Assembly (NCBI GenBank): GCA_002310115.1
Contig: DBYI01000108.1
Coordinates: forward strand, 1-25,455
DNA length: 25,455 nt
Direction: 5' to 3'
DNA from: Ruminococcus flavefaciens
GTDB lineage: Bacteria > Bacillota > Clostridia > Oscillospirales > Ruminococcaceae
Of the stretch, positions 13,213 through 20,739 are shown piece after piece; the stretch's first letter is position 1; each line of letters opens with the position of its first letter. Position numbers and translations under genes: made by a program. The notes beneath the pieces were generated by a model, which was given only the letters and a program-made list of their open reading frames with translations, made no database searches and was not told where the DNA came from.

Positions 13213-15450
13213 ATGGGAACGATATTGTTCAGAAAAGCAGGATCAGCTGTAATGTCTGCAGCTATGCTGCTCAATTGCGCCGTATACAGCACTCCGGCAG
13301 TAACGGCTGCAAATGAACCGCTGAAGTTCGAGTTCGAGGACGCTGTGATAACTGGTGACGTTACAGTGGAGAAGGACTCGAATGCAAGCGGCGGTTCTGC
13401 GCTTAAAATGACAGACAGCGGCACTATCACGCTGAATGTCACTGTTGAAGAGGGCGGTCCGTACAGGCTGACATTTTACGCTTTTGGTATAGGAACCGAC
13501 AAGCAGCAGAACCTTAGTGTGAATGGTTCGTCTCAAGGTGCTATAGGAATACCTCAGGGTGATGACTATCAGGCGGTTGAGCTCACGGCTATTCCGCTCA
13601 AGGCTGGAAAGAATTCTATAGTAATCGAGAAATCATGGGGCTGGTCGCAGTTTGACTATCTCACTGCAGTGCCTATGTCAGATGCAAAGATCCAGGCGAA
13701 GCAGATAACCCCTTGTGATCAGCTTGCTACAGTTGAGACACAGAGTCTTATGTCTTACCTTGCCGAGAATTACGGCAATCATATAATCTCAGGTCAGCAG
13801 GAAATATACAGTGGTGGTCCTCATGGTCTTGAAACCGAATTTGAGTATCTCAAGAATACCACGGGACATTATCCTGCTATCAGAGGTTTTGATTACGGTA
13901 ATTTCTGCTGTCCTCTCTATGGCAGTGATGACGGTTCCACAGACCGTATCATCGACTGGGTAAAGAATAAGGGCGGTATTGCTACCGCTTCTTATCACAT
14001 CAACGTGCCTAAGGATTTTGCAAGCTACACAATAGGTACGAAGATGGACTGGTCGTTATCGACCTATACTGCAAAGGACACAGATTTTTCACCTTCAAAA
14101 GCTGCTACGGCAGGTACTAAAGAAAACGAATATTACCTCTCGACACTAAAAACTCTTGCAAAGGAGTTCAATAAGCTGGAATCAGAAGGTATACCAGTGA
14201 TTTGGAGACCACTTCACGAAGCCGAAGGCGGCGGCGGAGAGAATGGCTCCTGGTTCTGGTGGGGCAGGGAAGGCTCAGATGCATACAAGAAGCTCTGGGT
14301 ATATACCTACAACACTCTCACAAACGATCTGAACTGCCATAATCTTATATGGGAGTGGAACAGCTACAATTTTGCAACTTCCAAGGACTGGTATCCCGGC
14401 GACGCTTATGTTGATATCATAGGTTATGACAAGTATAGCTGTACAGACTGGTCAACGGGTAGTGCTAGGTATTATCACAACGACAGCCCGTTCTCTTCCA
14501 CATTCTATGGTATCATGGAAAAATATGACAGCGCCAAGATGGTATCTCTTGCTGAGAACGACTGTTTCTCAACGCCCGACAAAATGCAGGAGGAAAAGGC
14601 AGGATGGCTTTATTTCTGCACATGGTACGACGGCGGCTCGGACAATAACAACTTTTTGTCCAATCCTACATTCAATACCAAAGAAGATACTATTGCAATG
14701 TATCAAAGTGATTATTGTATAACACTTGATGAGCTCCCTAAGGATCTCTACAAAAAGGACGGTGTCACTCCCCCCGACCCGTCCAAGACAACTACAGTAA
14801 CGACGACGACTACAACTACGGATAAGAACGTAACAACTACCACTACTGCATATAAGTTCGCTATCCAGAAAAAGTCAGTAACTATTCCCGAAATGCCACA
14901 GCTTGCTGTTGCAAAGGAAATGCAGATAGAACTTACGGGAGCTCCTAATGCGTCCATAGGCGGAGCAGTCGGTTACGGAACTACAGCTGATAACTGGCAG
15001 AATATCGAATGGAGTGGCAATGCTGATAAGGATGGAAAGCTCACTGTTCATGTTGACCTCAGAGAAATGCCTGATACTTTCAAAACATGTGAGGTACAGG
15101 TCTGGTGGTCAAACGTATGGAATGCAGCTACAGAAAAGGCTATAGATCAGCCTTACACTATTGACAGCTGCGAGGTGAAATACTTCATGGGCGGAGCTCT
15201 TGAGCCACCGAAATACGGCGACGCAAACTGTGATGATGTCATTGATATGAGCGACGCGGTACTTATAATGCAAGCTCTTGCAAATCCAAACAAGTACGGA
15301 ATCAAGGGTACGGACGAGCACCATATCTCGGAATTAGGTGCAGAGATAGCGGATGTAGATAAGACCAGCGAGGGCCTTACATCAAATGACGCTCTAAGGA
15401 TACAGGAGTATCTCCTTCATAAGATAACAACACTTAATCCCAATATATAA
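13213..15450 (+). CDS. Secreted multidomain mannanase: CBM35 - GH26 - Thr linker - unknown beta module - dockerin
   Basis: 745 aa. Signal peptide about 1-33 (hydrophobic core, then TPAVTAA). Residues ~36-160 are a CBM35-like beta-sandwich (KFEFEDAVITGD; SWGWSQFDYLTAVPM). Residues ~165-505 are GH26: HIISGQQEIYSGG, IWRPLHEAEGG with acid/base Glu336, NGSWFWWG, LIWEWNSY, and nucleophile Glu448 in VSLAEND. GH26 enzymes mainly cut beta-1,4-mannan. A Thr-rich linker (~518-545) leads to a ~110-residue beta-rich module (~549-660, with GYGTTADNWQNIEWSG and CEVQVWWSNVW) that looks carbohydrate-binding but which I cannot assign. Residues ~668-740 are a dockerin (loop DANCDDVIDMSD, then DAVLIMQALANPNKYG) very like that of the GH10 protein, so both probably bind the same cohesin type. 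Start supported by AGGAGG 8 nt upstream. Confidence 0.95.
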   Translation: MGTILFRKAGSAVMSAAMLLNCAVYSTPAVTAANEPLKFEFEDAVITGDVTVEKDSNASGGSALKMTDSGTITLNVTVEEGGPYRLTFYAFGIGTDKQQNLSVNGSSQGAIGIPQGDDYQAVELTAIPLKAGKNSIVIEKSWGWSQFDYLTAVPMSDAKIQAKQITPCDQLATVETQSLMSYLAENYGNHIISGQQEIYSGGPHGLETEFEYLKNTTGHYPAIRGFDYGNFCCPLYGSDDGSTDRIIDWVKNKGGIATASYHINVPKDFASYTIGTKMDWSLSTYTAKDTDFSPSKAATAGTKENEYYLSTLKTLAKEFNKLESEGIPVIWRPLHEAEGGGGENGSWFWWGREGSDAYKKLWVYTYNTLTNDLNCHNLIWEWNSYNFATSKDWYPGDAYVDIIGYDKYSCTDWSTGSARYYHNDSPFSSTFYGIMEKYDSAKMVSLAENDCFSTPDKMQEEKAGWLYFCTWYDGGSDNNNFLSNPTFNTKEDTIAMYQSDYCITLDELPKDLYKKDGVTPPDPSKTTTVTTTTTTTDKNVTTTTTAYKFAIQKKSVTIPEMPQLAVAKEMQIELTGAPNASIGGAVGYGTTADNWQNIEWSGNADKDGKLTVHVDLREMPDTFKTCEVQVWWSNVWNAATEKAIDQPYTIDSCEVKYFMGGALEPPKYGDANCDDVIDMSDAVLIMQALANPNKYGIKGTDEHHISELGAEIADVDKTSEGLTSNDALRIQEYLLHKITTLNPNI

Positions 15451-15491
15451 GCATAAAAGCCATAAAGAATCATTCTTTATGGCTTTTATGC
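15451..15491 (+). terminator. Terminator of the mannanase gene
   Basis: A long perfect hairpin starts at the base after the stop codon: GCATAAAAGCCATAAAGAAT pairs with its exact complement, leaving a loop of a few nt. The U tract (CTTTTAT) is inside the descending arm, as in terminators with long AT-rich stems. Confidence 0.75.
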
Positions 15492-15532
15492 TATTCAGGG
15501 ACGAATTTTACCTGCCTGTATAAACTCAAAAG

Positions 15533-15554
15533 GGGATGTCGCATTTGGCATCCC
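15533..15554. terminator. Bidirectional hairpin terminator of the kinase-like gene
   Basis: Stem GGGATGTC / GGCATCCC with one G-U pair. The minus strand continues CCCCTTTTGAG past the hairpin, and the plus strand continues TCGTTTAGTTTTTT. It lies 50 bp past the stop of the minus-strand gene at 15604. Confidence 0.65.
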
Positions 15555-15603
15555 TCGTTTAGTTTTTTCTGTTAGTTCTTATTTCTAATGAATTAACAGC
15601 TTA

Positions 15604-16200
15604 TTATTCATTGCTGATTCTTGCTTTAATGTACTGCTCAAGAGTATCGATAGTTCCATCTATTCCAAGGCAGGAGCTGTTGATACTGAGGTCGTAAAGT
15701 CTTGAATCACCCCAGTGTCCGTCACAGTGGTAGTTATGATAACGTTTTCTCTTGCGGTCTTTTTTATCGATAAGGGCCTTTGCCTTATCCTCGGTAAGCT
15801 CGTAAACGTTCATTACGCGCTTAATTTTTTCGCTCATGTCACCAAGTATGAAAAGGGATATAAGGCACTTGAAATCGTTGAGCTTTGTTTCAGAGCAGCG
15901 TCCCACAACTACAAAGGATTCACCGCTTGCTGCTTTTTCTCTCAGAAAACTGAACTGCATTTCAGCTATATTGTCCTCAATGGAGTTGCTGAAGCCGTTT
16001 ACTCTGCGCGAGAGAAGGTGGTTCTTTGGCTTTTCGTTGTACTTTTCAATCTCTTCGGGAGTCAGACCTGTTTTAGCGGCTATCTCCGTGATGAGGTGAC
16101 GGTCGTAGAGTGGTATATTGAAGCGTTTTGCGAGCTCCTCGGCGATATGACGTCCGCCGCTTCCAAATTCACGACCTACTGAAATGATAAACTGTGACAT
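15604..16200 (-). CDS. Cytidylate kinase-like P-loop protein (Cytidylate_kin2 type)
   Basis: 198 aa. N-terminal P-loop-like motif SVGREFGSGGRHIAEELA followed by IPLYDRHLITEIA, as in the cytidylate-kinase-like family found in many Firmicutes next to transporters. Also FVVVGRCSETKL and a basic lid segment DKKDRKRKRYHNYHCDGHWG with many Lys/Arg. The canonical NMP kinase GxxGxGK P-loop is replaced by GREFGSGGR, normal for this family, whose substrate is not established. AAGGAGG lies 7 nt before the ATG. The gene follows the transporter with a 41-bp gap, so it is probably co-transcribed with it. Confidence 0.88.
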   Translation of the reverse strand: MSQFIISVGREFGSGGRHIAEELAKRFNIPLYDRHLITEIAAKTGLTPEEIEKYNEKPKNHLLSRRVNGFSNSIEDNIAEMQFSFLREKAASGESFVVVGRCSETKLNDFKCLISLFILGDMSEKIKRVMNVYELTEDKAKALIDKKDRKRKRYHNYHCDGHWGDSRLYDLSINSSCLGIDGTIDTLEQYIKARISNE

Positions 16201-16241
16201 GAGTATTCCTCCTTTTTATAATATCCTATTTATTTATTTTA

Positions 16242-17594
16242 TCAAAGGTATCTTACAAAAAGATACACCGTTGATATACTGAGAACTATTACGGTTGCAG
16301 GTGCAAGACGCTTGCAGTATCTGCCCCAGCCGATGGGGTAACCGTTTTTCTGTGCAACGGATGTTCCGACAACGTTTGCAGAAGCTCCGATAGGAGTAGC
16401 ACTGCCTCCGATATCAGTACCCATGGCAAGCGACCATGCGAGAGTAGAGATTGGAACTCCAGATGTCTCTGCAAGGCTCTGAATTATAGGTACCATAGTT
16501 GCAGCAAATGGGATATTGTCTACGAAAGCACTTGCGATAGCTGATACCCAAAGGATTATAGCTATCATCAGCATTACGTTTCCATTGCTGATGTCGCCGA
16601 TAAAGTTTGCAATGAGTTTGAGAATGTTTGTTTCTTCAAGGCCGCTTACTACTATGAAGAGACCAATGAAGAACAGGAGGGTTTTGTAGTCCACTTTCTT
16701 GATGAGCTCCATAGCGTGCTTGCCGAAGGCGATAAGAGTTATTGCTGCTATGAATAGTCCGATAGAAGCAACTGTAAGATGAGTTGTTGCGTGAGTTACA
16801 AGGAGTATTACAGCAAGGCCAAAGATTACGCTGCTGATAATGAAGTCCTTTTTATTTGTAATAGCCTCTGATGGCTTGGGAAACTTGCTCATATCAACGG
16901 GATCATGCTTGCCGCCGGTGATTTCCTTGCGAAAAGCAAAATAGAGGAAAATTACTGAAACTACAAGGGAAATTGCGGCGCAAAGTCCTGTATTTGTGAG
17001 AAAATCGAAGAAAGAGAAGCCTAGTGATGTTCCGACGATGATATTCGGCGGGTCTCCGCACATAGTGGCCGAACCACCTAAATTAGCACAGAATACTTCA
17101 GATAGTATCATAGGTACAGGATTGAATTTGAGAAGCGTAGCAAGCTCAATAGTAACGGCTGCAAGGAACATGATAACAGTAATACTGTCTATGAACATTG
17201 AAAGAATTGCTGACATTATCATGAAAGTTATGAAAATAGGTACGGTTTTGCATTTTACCATGTAGGCTATCTTCATGCAAAGCCATCGGAAAAAGCCCGC
17301 CTTAGCCATTCCCTCAACCATAACCATCATACCTGCGATGAATATTATGGTTGCCCAGTTTATACCCTTGCTTTCGCTTTCCGTAACCTGATACCAGAAG
17401 TCCTTGGTGAAGAAGCCTTTAATGGCAAGGGTGTCTAATATTGCCGTACCGTTCCGCATACAAATTCCAAAAACCACAACAAGTGTGAGTAATCCGCTGC
17501 CGAGGGTGACGTAATGCCGTTCAATCTTATCGAGAACGATCATTATGAACATCCCAATGAAGATAATCACGGCGAAGATTTGTGCTGTTAACAT
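16242..17594 (-). CDS. ArsB/NhaD-superfamily ion transporter (anion permease or Na+/H+ antiporter)
   Basis: 450 aa with about 11-12 TM segments in two homologous halves. Typical motifs: NWATIIFIAGMMVMVEGM, FIDSITVIMFLAAVTIEL, ANLGGSATMCGDPPNIIVG, and in the second half FVDNIPFAATMVPIIQSL and TDIGGSATPIGASANVVG. The paired GGSAT...NIIVG / GGSAT...NVVG repeats define the IT superfamily (ArsB, NhaD, the P protein). The substrate cannot be fixed from sequence; there is no arsR or arsenate reductase nearby, so arsenite is not favoured. CGGAGG lies 5 nt before the ATG. A promoter at 17716-17744 and a 115-nt structured leader precede it. Confidence 0.92.
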   Translation of the reverse strand: MLTAQIFAVIIFIGMFIMIVLDKIERHYVTLGSGLLTLVVVFGICMRNGTAILDTLAIKGFFTKDFWYQVTESESKGINWATIIFIAGMMVMVEGMAKAGFFRWLCMKIAYMVKCKTVPIFITFMIMSAILSMFIDSITVIMFLAAVTIELATLLKFNPVPMILSEVFCANLGGSATMCGDPPNIIVGTSLGFSFFDFLTNTGLCAAISLVVSVIFLYFAFRKEITGGKHDPVDMSKFPKPSEAITNKKDFIISSVIFGLAVILLVTHATTHLTVASIGLFIAAITLIAFGKHAMELIKKVDYKTLLFFIGLFIVVSGLEETNILKLIANFIGDISNGNVMLMIAIILWVSAIASAFVDNIPFAATMVPIIQSLAETSGVPISTLAWSLAMGTDIGGSATPIGASANVVGTSVAQKNGYPIGWGRYCKRLAPATVIVLSISTVYLFVRYL

Positions 17595-17709
17595 ATAAAC
17601 CTCCGAAAAAATAGCGGGTTGACCGCCAAAATTAGTTTCCTGCGCCTACAGGAAATAAGATACTTATTATATATTTCTCTATGACGAAATCTGTTCAGTC
17701 ATTTAGTCC
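17595..17709 (-). promoter_or_regulatory. Structured 5' leader, candidate riboswitch or attenuator
   Basis: The predicted 115-nt leader can form four hairpins in a row on the minus strand: ATGAC/GTCAT, ATAAG/CTTAT, TTTCCTG/CAGGAAA with loop TAGGCG, and GCGG/CCGC with loop TCAAC. The last is followed by TATTTTTT and lies just before the CGGAGG ribosome binding site. A GC hairpin plus U run right before the start codon looks like a regulated terminator. It does not match riboswitch classes I know by memory. Confidence 0.4.
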
Positions 17710-17715
17710 ACACGA

Positions 17716-17744
17716 ATTATAGCACAATTGTGACGCCAATTCAA
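17716..17744 (-). promoter_or_regulatory. Promoter of the transporter / kinase-like operon
   Basis: On the minus strand: TTGAAT (17744-17739), 17-bp spacer, TATAAT (17721-17716). Predicted start near 17709. Confidence 0.82.
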
Positions 17745-17843
17745 GACAATTCTTGTTTTTTTTTGCAATATTCTCATTTTTAGTAAAAACAGCTTCCATT
17801 TGTTTGACATAACGATTTTTTTTAGTAAGTCTGTCGATAGGTA

Positions 17844-17872
17844 TTGCAAAGCGTAAAAATATGTGGTATAAT
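17844..17872 (+). promoter_or_regulatory. Promoter of the cation/calcium exchanger operon
   Basis: TTGCAA (17844-17849), 17-bp spacer, TATAAT (17867-17872). The leader of about 75 nt can form a long hairpin between GCAGAAGAG and CTCTGGCTGC, with an inner GTTCTTGTGAAC palindrome. Confidence 0.82.
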
Positions 17873-17952
17873 AATATAGGCAGTTGCGGAGCAGAAGAGC
17901 TTATGATAGGTTCTTGTGAACTTTAACTCTGGCTGCTGTTAGGAGTCTTAAA

Positions 17953-18891
17953 ATGCTTAAATACATCTTGCTGGTCGGCGGTTTTGTCTTATTGATAAAA
18001 GGTGCTGACTTCTTTGTGGACGGAAGCTCAGCTGTGGCAAAGCGGCTGAAGGTATCGTCGCTAATCATAGGAATGACCATTGTCGCTATGGGTACAAGCC
18101 TGCCTGAGACCTCTGTAAGTGTCAGTGCTTCGGTCCTGGGGAAAAATGATCTCGCCATAAGCAATGCCGTGGGGTCAAATATTTTCAATCTCATGGTTGT
18201 CTGTGGAGTTTGTTCGGTGCTATGCCCTATGGTTATAAGTAGGGATACTATTAAAAAGGATTTGCCGTTTTCAGTCATAGTTGCCGGAGTTCTTCTTGCG
18301 ATTGGTGCGATAACGGGAACTGTGCAGCGATGGGGCGGAGTAATACTGCTTGCTCTGTTTGCATTTTTTCTTTATATGATGATAAGCTCTGCAAAGAAAT
18401 CACGTGATGCCGGTAATGGCGCCGATGAGGAAGATTTCAAGATAATGCCTGTATGGAAGTGTCTTCTTTGCATAATCTGCGGAGGCGCTGCTATCGCAGT
18501 CGGCGGAAAAATGGTAGTTGAAGGTGCTTCTGATATAGCTCGTTCTTTCGGAATGTCAGATAACCTTATTGGTATGACTATCGTAGCACTTGGAACGAGT
18601 CTTCCAGAGCTTGTTACTTCAATAGTTGCAGCACGTAAGGGTGAGGTTGATATGGCCCTTGGAAACGTTGTTGGCTCGAATATATTCAATATTCTGTTTG
18701 TTCTGGGAATTGCTGCAACCATCTCACCTATTGCCTTTACTATGCAGAATACTATTGATACGGCAGCACTTATTGCTATGAGTCTGCTGGTGCTTTTGTT
18801 ATGTGCATCAAAAAAGAAACTCCTGCGTTGGCACGGAGCTATAATGCTTTTGATATACGGAGGATATATGGCTTATTTATTTGTAAGATAA
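17953..18891 (+). CDS. CaCA-family Na+/Ca2+ (or cation/H+) exchanger, YrbG-like
   Basis: 312 aa, about ten TM segments. The two inverted alpha-repeats are clear and nearly alike: residues ~45-85 with GMTIVAMGTSLPETSVS and AVGSNIFNLMVV, and residues ~210-255 with GMTIVALGTSLPELVTS and VVGSNIFNILFV. The acidic residues in GTSLPE line the ion-binding site of the family. It exports calcium (or another cation) across the plasma membrane in exchange for Na+ or H+. TAGGAG lies 7 nt before the ATG. It is first of three co-directional genes, with 12 bp to the next. It diverges from the ion transporter operon, and both may serve ion homeostasis. Confidence 0.95.
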   Translation: MLKYILLVGGFVLLIKGADFFVDGSSAVAKRLKVSSLIIGMTIVAMGTSLPETSVSVSASVLGKNDLAISNAVGSNIFNLMVVCGVCSVLCPMVISRDTIKKDLPFSVIVAGVLLAIGAITGTVQRWGGVILLALFAFFLYMMISSAKKSRDAGNGADEEDFKIMPVWKCLLCIICGGAAIAVGGKMVVEGASDIARSFGMSDNLIGMTIVALGTSLPELVTSIVAARKGEVDMALGNVVGSNIFNILFVLGIAATISPIAFTMQNTIDTAALIAMSLLVLLLCASKKKLLRWHGAIMLLIYGGYMAYLFVR

Positions 18892-18903
18892 AGGGGGATT
18901 ACT

Positions 18904-19272
18904 ATGTATTGTTCAAACTGCGGTTCCATGATGGATGAAAGGCAGCAATTCTGCCCTTTCTGCAAAGCACCAAATCCTGTCATGCGGCAGAAACCACAGT
19001 TTCACGGGCAAGTTCCTCCTCCGCCATATTTCTATAATAATATTCCGCAGTACTATTTTGATCCTGCAAATCAGCCACCCGAGATAGCACTTGTGGTGAT
19101 TTCGGCGTTAATTCCGCTTGTAGGACTGATAATTGGTTGTATCTGTTTGAGCAACAATGAAAAAAGAGCAGGAAGAGCCTATCTTATAGCTGCAGGTGTT
19201 CGCTTCGGCGTGACTTTGCTGCTTGTTCTTATTTCTATTTATGTGCCGCTGATGCTTGCGGCGTTCTTATGA
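18904..19272 (+). CDS. Zinc-ribbon membrane protein
   Basis: 122 aa. An N-terminal zinc ribbon with Cys3, Cys6, Cys17 and Cys20 (YCSNCGSMMDERQQFCPFCK) is followed by a Pro/Tyr-rich cytoplasmic stretch (VPPPPYFYNNIPQYYF). Two TM segments (about 61-83 and 95-120) are separated by the loop SNNEKRAGRAYLIAAG. This is the common zinc_ribbon plus two-TM architecture of Firmicutes; its function is unknown. A GGGGG-rich ribosome binding site precedes the ATG. It is a paralogue of the next gene and co-transcribed with the exchanger. Confidence 0.88.
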   Translation: MYCSNCGSMMDERQQFCPFCKAPNPVMRQKPQFHGQVPPPPYFYNNIPQYYFDPANQPPEIALVVISALIPLVGLIIGCICLSNNEKRAGRAYLIAAGVRFGVTLLLVLISIYVPLMLAAFL

Positions 19273-19300
19273 TCTGACTATAATAAAAGGAGATGATAGT

Positions 19301-19642
19301 ATGACTTGTCCACATTGTGCAGCTTCTATTTCTGAAAGCGATGAAAGATGCCCTTACTGTGATTCCTACATTGATCACGGCCAGTATAACAGAGCAGTTC
19401 CACCTGCACAGGAGCAGAAGCTAAGGAACTTAGTGGGGGAAGATAAAGTTAATCCATTTCTGATGATAATAGCGTTTATTCCGATGATTGGAATAATACT
19501 TGGTGCTGTATTTATGAGTAACGGATATAAAAAAAGCGGCAAGGCATATCTGATAGCAGGAATAGTAGGATTTGCTATTTCTTTTTCATGTCCTTTTATT
19601 TCTATGATAGGTTTTGCGATAGCTTCGGCATTTCACGCGTGA
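19301..19642 (+). CDS. Zinc-ribbon membrane protein, paralogue of the preceding gene
   Basis: 113 aa with the same plan: Cys3, Cys6, Cys17, Cys20 (TCPHCAASISESDERCPYCD), a polar linker, then two TM segments (about 53-73 and 85-110) around a loop SNGYKKSGKAYLIAGIVG that matches the loop of its neighbour. I chose the ATG at 19301, with AAAGGAG 9 nt upstream; an in-frame upstream ATG at 19256 would overlap the preceding gene and lacks a site. Likely a tandem duplication. Function unknown. Confidence 0.88.
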   Translation: MTCPHCAASISESDERCPYCDSYIDHGQYNRAVPPAQEQKLRNLVGEDKVNPFLMIIAFIPMIGIILGAVFMSNGYKKSGKAYLIAGIVGFAISFSCPFISMIGFAIASAFHA

Positions 19643-19718
19643 TATCCTACCAAAACTAAATCTGAACTTTGTTACAATGTATAAATCAGTAAAATTCAAA
19701 ATTGATTAGTTATAACAA

Positions 19719-19741
19719 AAGGGGCTGAAAATCAGCCCCTT
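19719..19741. terminator. Bidirectional hairpin terminator between convergent operons
   Basis: Perfect 10-bp stem AAGGGGCTGA / TCAGCCCCTT with a 3-nt loop. On the minus strand it is followed by TTGTTATAAC, and on the plus strand by AAATAATTATTT. It ends the glucokinase operon and probably the zinc-ribbon operon. Confidence 0.72.
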
Positions 19742-19764
19742 AAATAATTATTTACAACTGCTAA

Positions 19765-20721
19765 TCACTGATTAGCTCTGCCGAGGAAAGCAGCGCCGAT
19801 AATACCTGCATCGTTGCCAAGCTTAGCAATAACGATCTCTGTATTCTTCTCGGAGTTACGTGTATATACTTCCTTTGCAACAAGCTCCTTCATCGGGAGG
19901 AGAAGCGGATCGCCTTCATTGCACACGCCGCCGCCGATACATAGTATATCTGGTTGAAAGATGTTGATGGTGTTTGTGATACCTGCTGCGAGGTATTTAA
20001 TGTACTTGTCAACAACCGCCTTTGCGTACTTGTCTCCAGCTCTCATGCAATCGAAAGAAGTACGTGCGGTAACTTTGCCTTTTTCTTTTTCAGACTGTGC
20101 CATAATGCAGTCAGGGTGTTCAGCAATAGCTTCCTTTGTCATGCGGATAAGTCCCGTAGCTGAGGAATAAGCTTCAAAACAGCCCTTTCTGCCGCATGAG
20201 CACTGTGCTCCGTCGACCTGTACTACAGTATGACCTATCTCAGCGCCTGCAAAGTTTGAGCCTGAGTAGATCTTGCCATCGATAATGATTCCGCCGCCTA
20301 CACCTGTTCCGAGAGTTATGCAGACTGCATTTCTTGCTCCCTTTGCAGCACCTGCAACAAATTCACCGTATGCAGCTGCGTTTGCATCATTTTCGATGAA
20401 TACAGGCTTGTTGATAGTTTCCTGTATGTATTTAACCATAGGAGTATTCTTGAATCCGAGGTTGTTTGAGTATTCGATTATGCCCTTTTCACTGTTTGCG
20501 ATACCCGGGGTACCAACGCCTATCCATTCAATCTGATCCATTGTAAGGTTGGCATTCTTTACAGCTTCGATAGCCATTTTTGCCATATCGTCCGCAATTT
20601 CCTTTTCTGGACGAGGACAGTTGGTCTTAGTGCTTGCTTTTGAGATGATGTTGTATTCTTCATCAACTACGCCTGCAACGATATTAGTACCGCCCAGGTC
20701 GATTCCAACATAATATTTCAT
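19765..20721 (-). CDS. ROK-family glucokinase
   Basis: 318 aa, as in Firmicutes GlcK. N-terminal phosphate motif GIDLGGTNIVAGVVD, ENDANAAAYGE, ITLGTGVGGGIIIDGKIYSG, the catalytic-site region GAEIGHTVV, and the ROK zinc motif CSCGRKGCFEAYSS. There is no N-terminal winged helix, so it is a kinase and not a ROK repressor. It phosphorylates glucose (possibly also mannose) with ATP in the cytoplasm. Last gene of the GH25-manA-glucokinase operon, 18 bp after the isomerase. A GGAGGA site precedes the ATG. Such a kinase supplies glucose-6-P from cello-oligosaccharide hydrolysis. Confidence 0.95.
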   Translation of the reverse strand: MKYYVGIDLGGTNIVAGVVDEEYNIISKASTKTNCPRPEKEIADDMAKMAIEAVKNANLTMDQIEWIGVGTPGIANSEKGIIEYSNNLGFKNTPMVKYIQETINKPVFIENDANAAAYGEFVAGAAKGARNAVCITLGTGVGGGIIIDGKIYSGSNFAGAEIGHTVVQVDGAQCSCGRKGCFEAYSSATGLIRMTKEAIAEHPDCIMAQSEKEKGKVTARTSFDCMRAGDKYAKAVVDKYIKYLAAGITNTINIFQPDILCIGGGVCNEGDPLLLPMKELVAKEVYTRNSEKNTEIVIAKLGNDAGIIGAAFLGRANQ

Positions 20722-20739
20722 TTTATATCCTCCTGTTAG

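Larger units (their letters stand above)
17595..17952. other. 358-bp divergent regulatory region, no protein gene
   Basis: It holds the leader and promoter of the minus-strand transporter operon (17595-17744) and the promoter and about 75-nt leader of the plus-strand exchanger operon (17844-17952). The AT-rich stretch between them (17745-17840) contains T runs but no recognisable gene or hairpin terminator. Confidence 0.8.

Noticed and set aside
16242..17594. Arsenite efflux pump ArsB
   Set aside because: Same superfamily, but there is no arsR, arsC or arsA nearby, and the motifs fit the wider IT superfamily equally well.
17595..17709. Fluoride or yybP-ykoY (Mn2+) riboswitch before the ion transporter
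   Set aside because: The conserved nucleotides of these classes, as I remember them, are not present in the leader; I kept it only as an unclassified structured leader.
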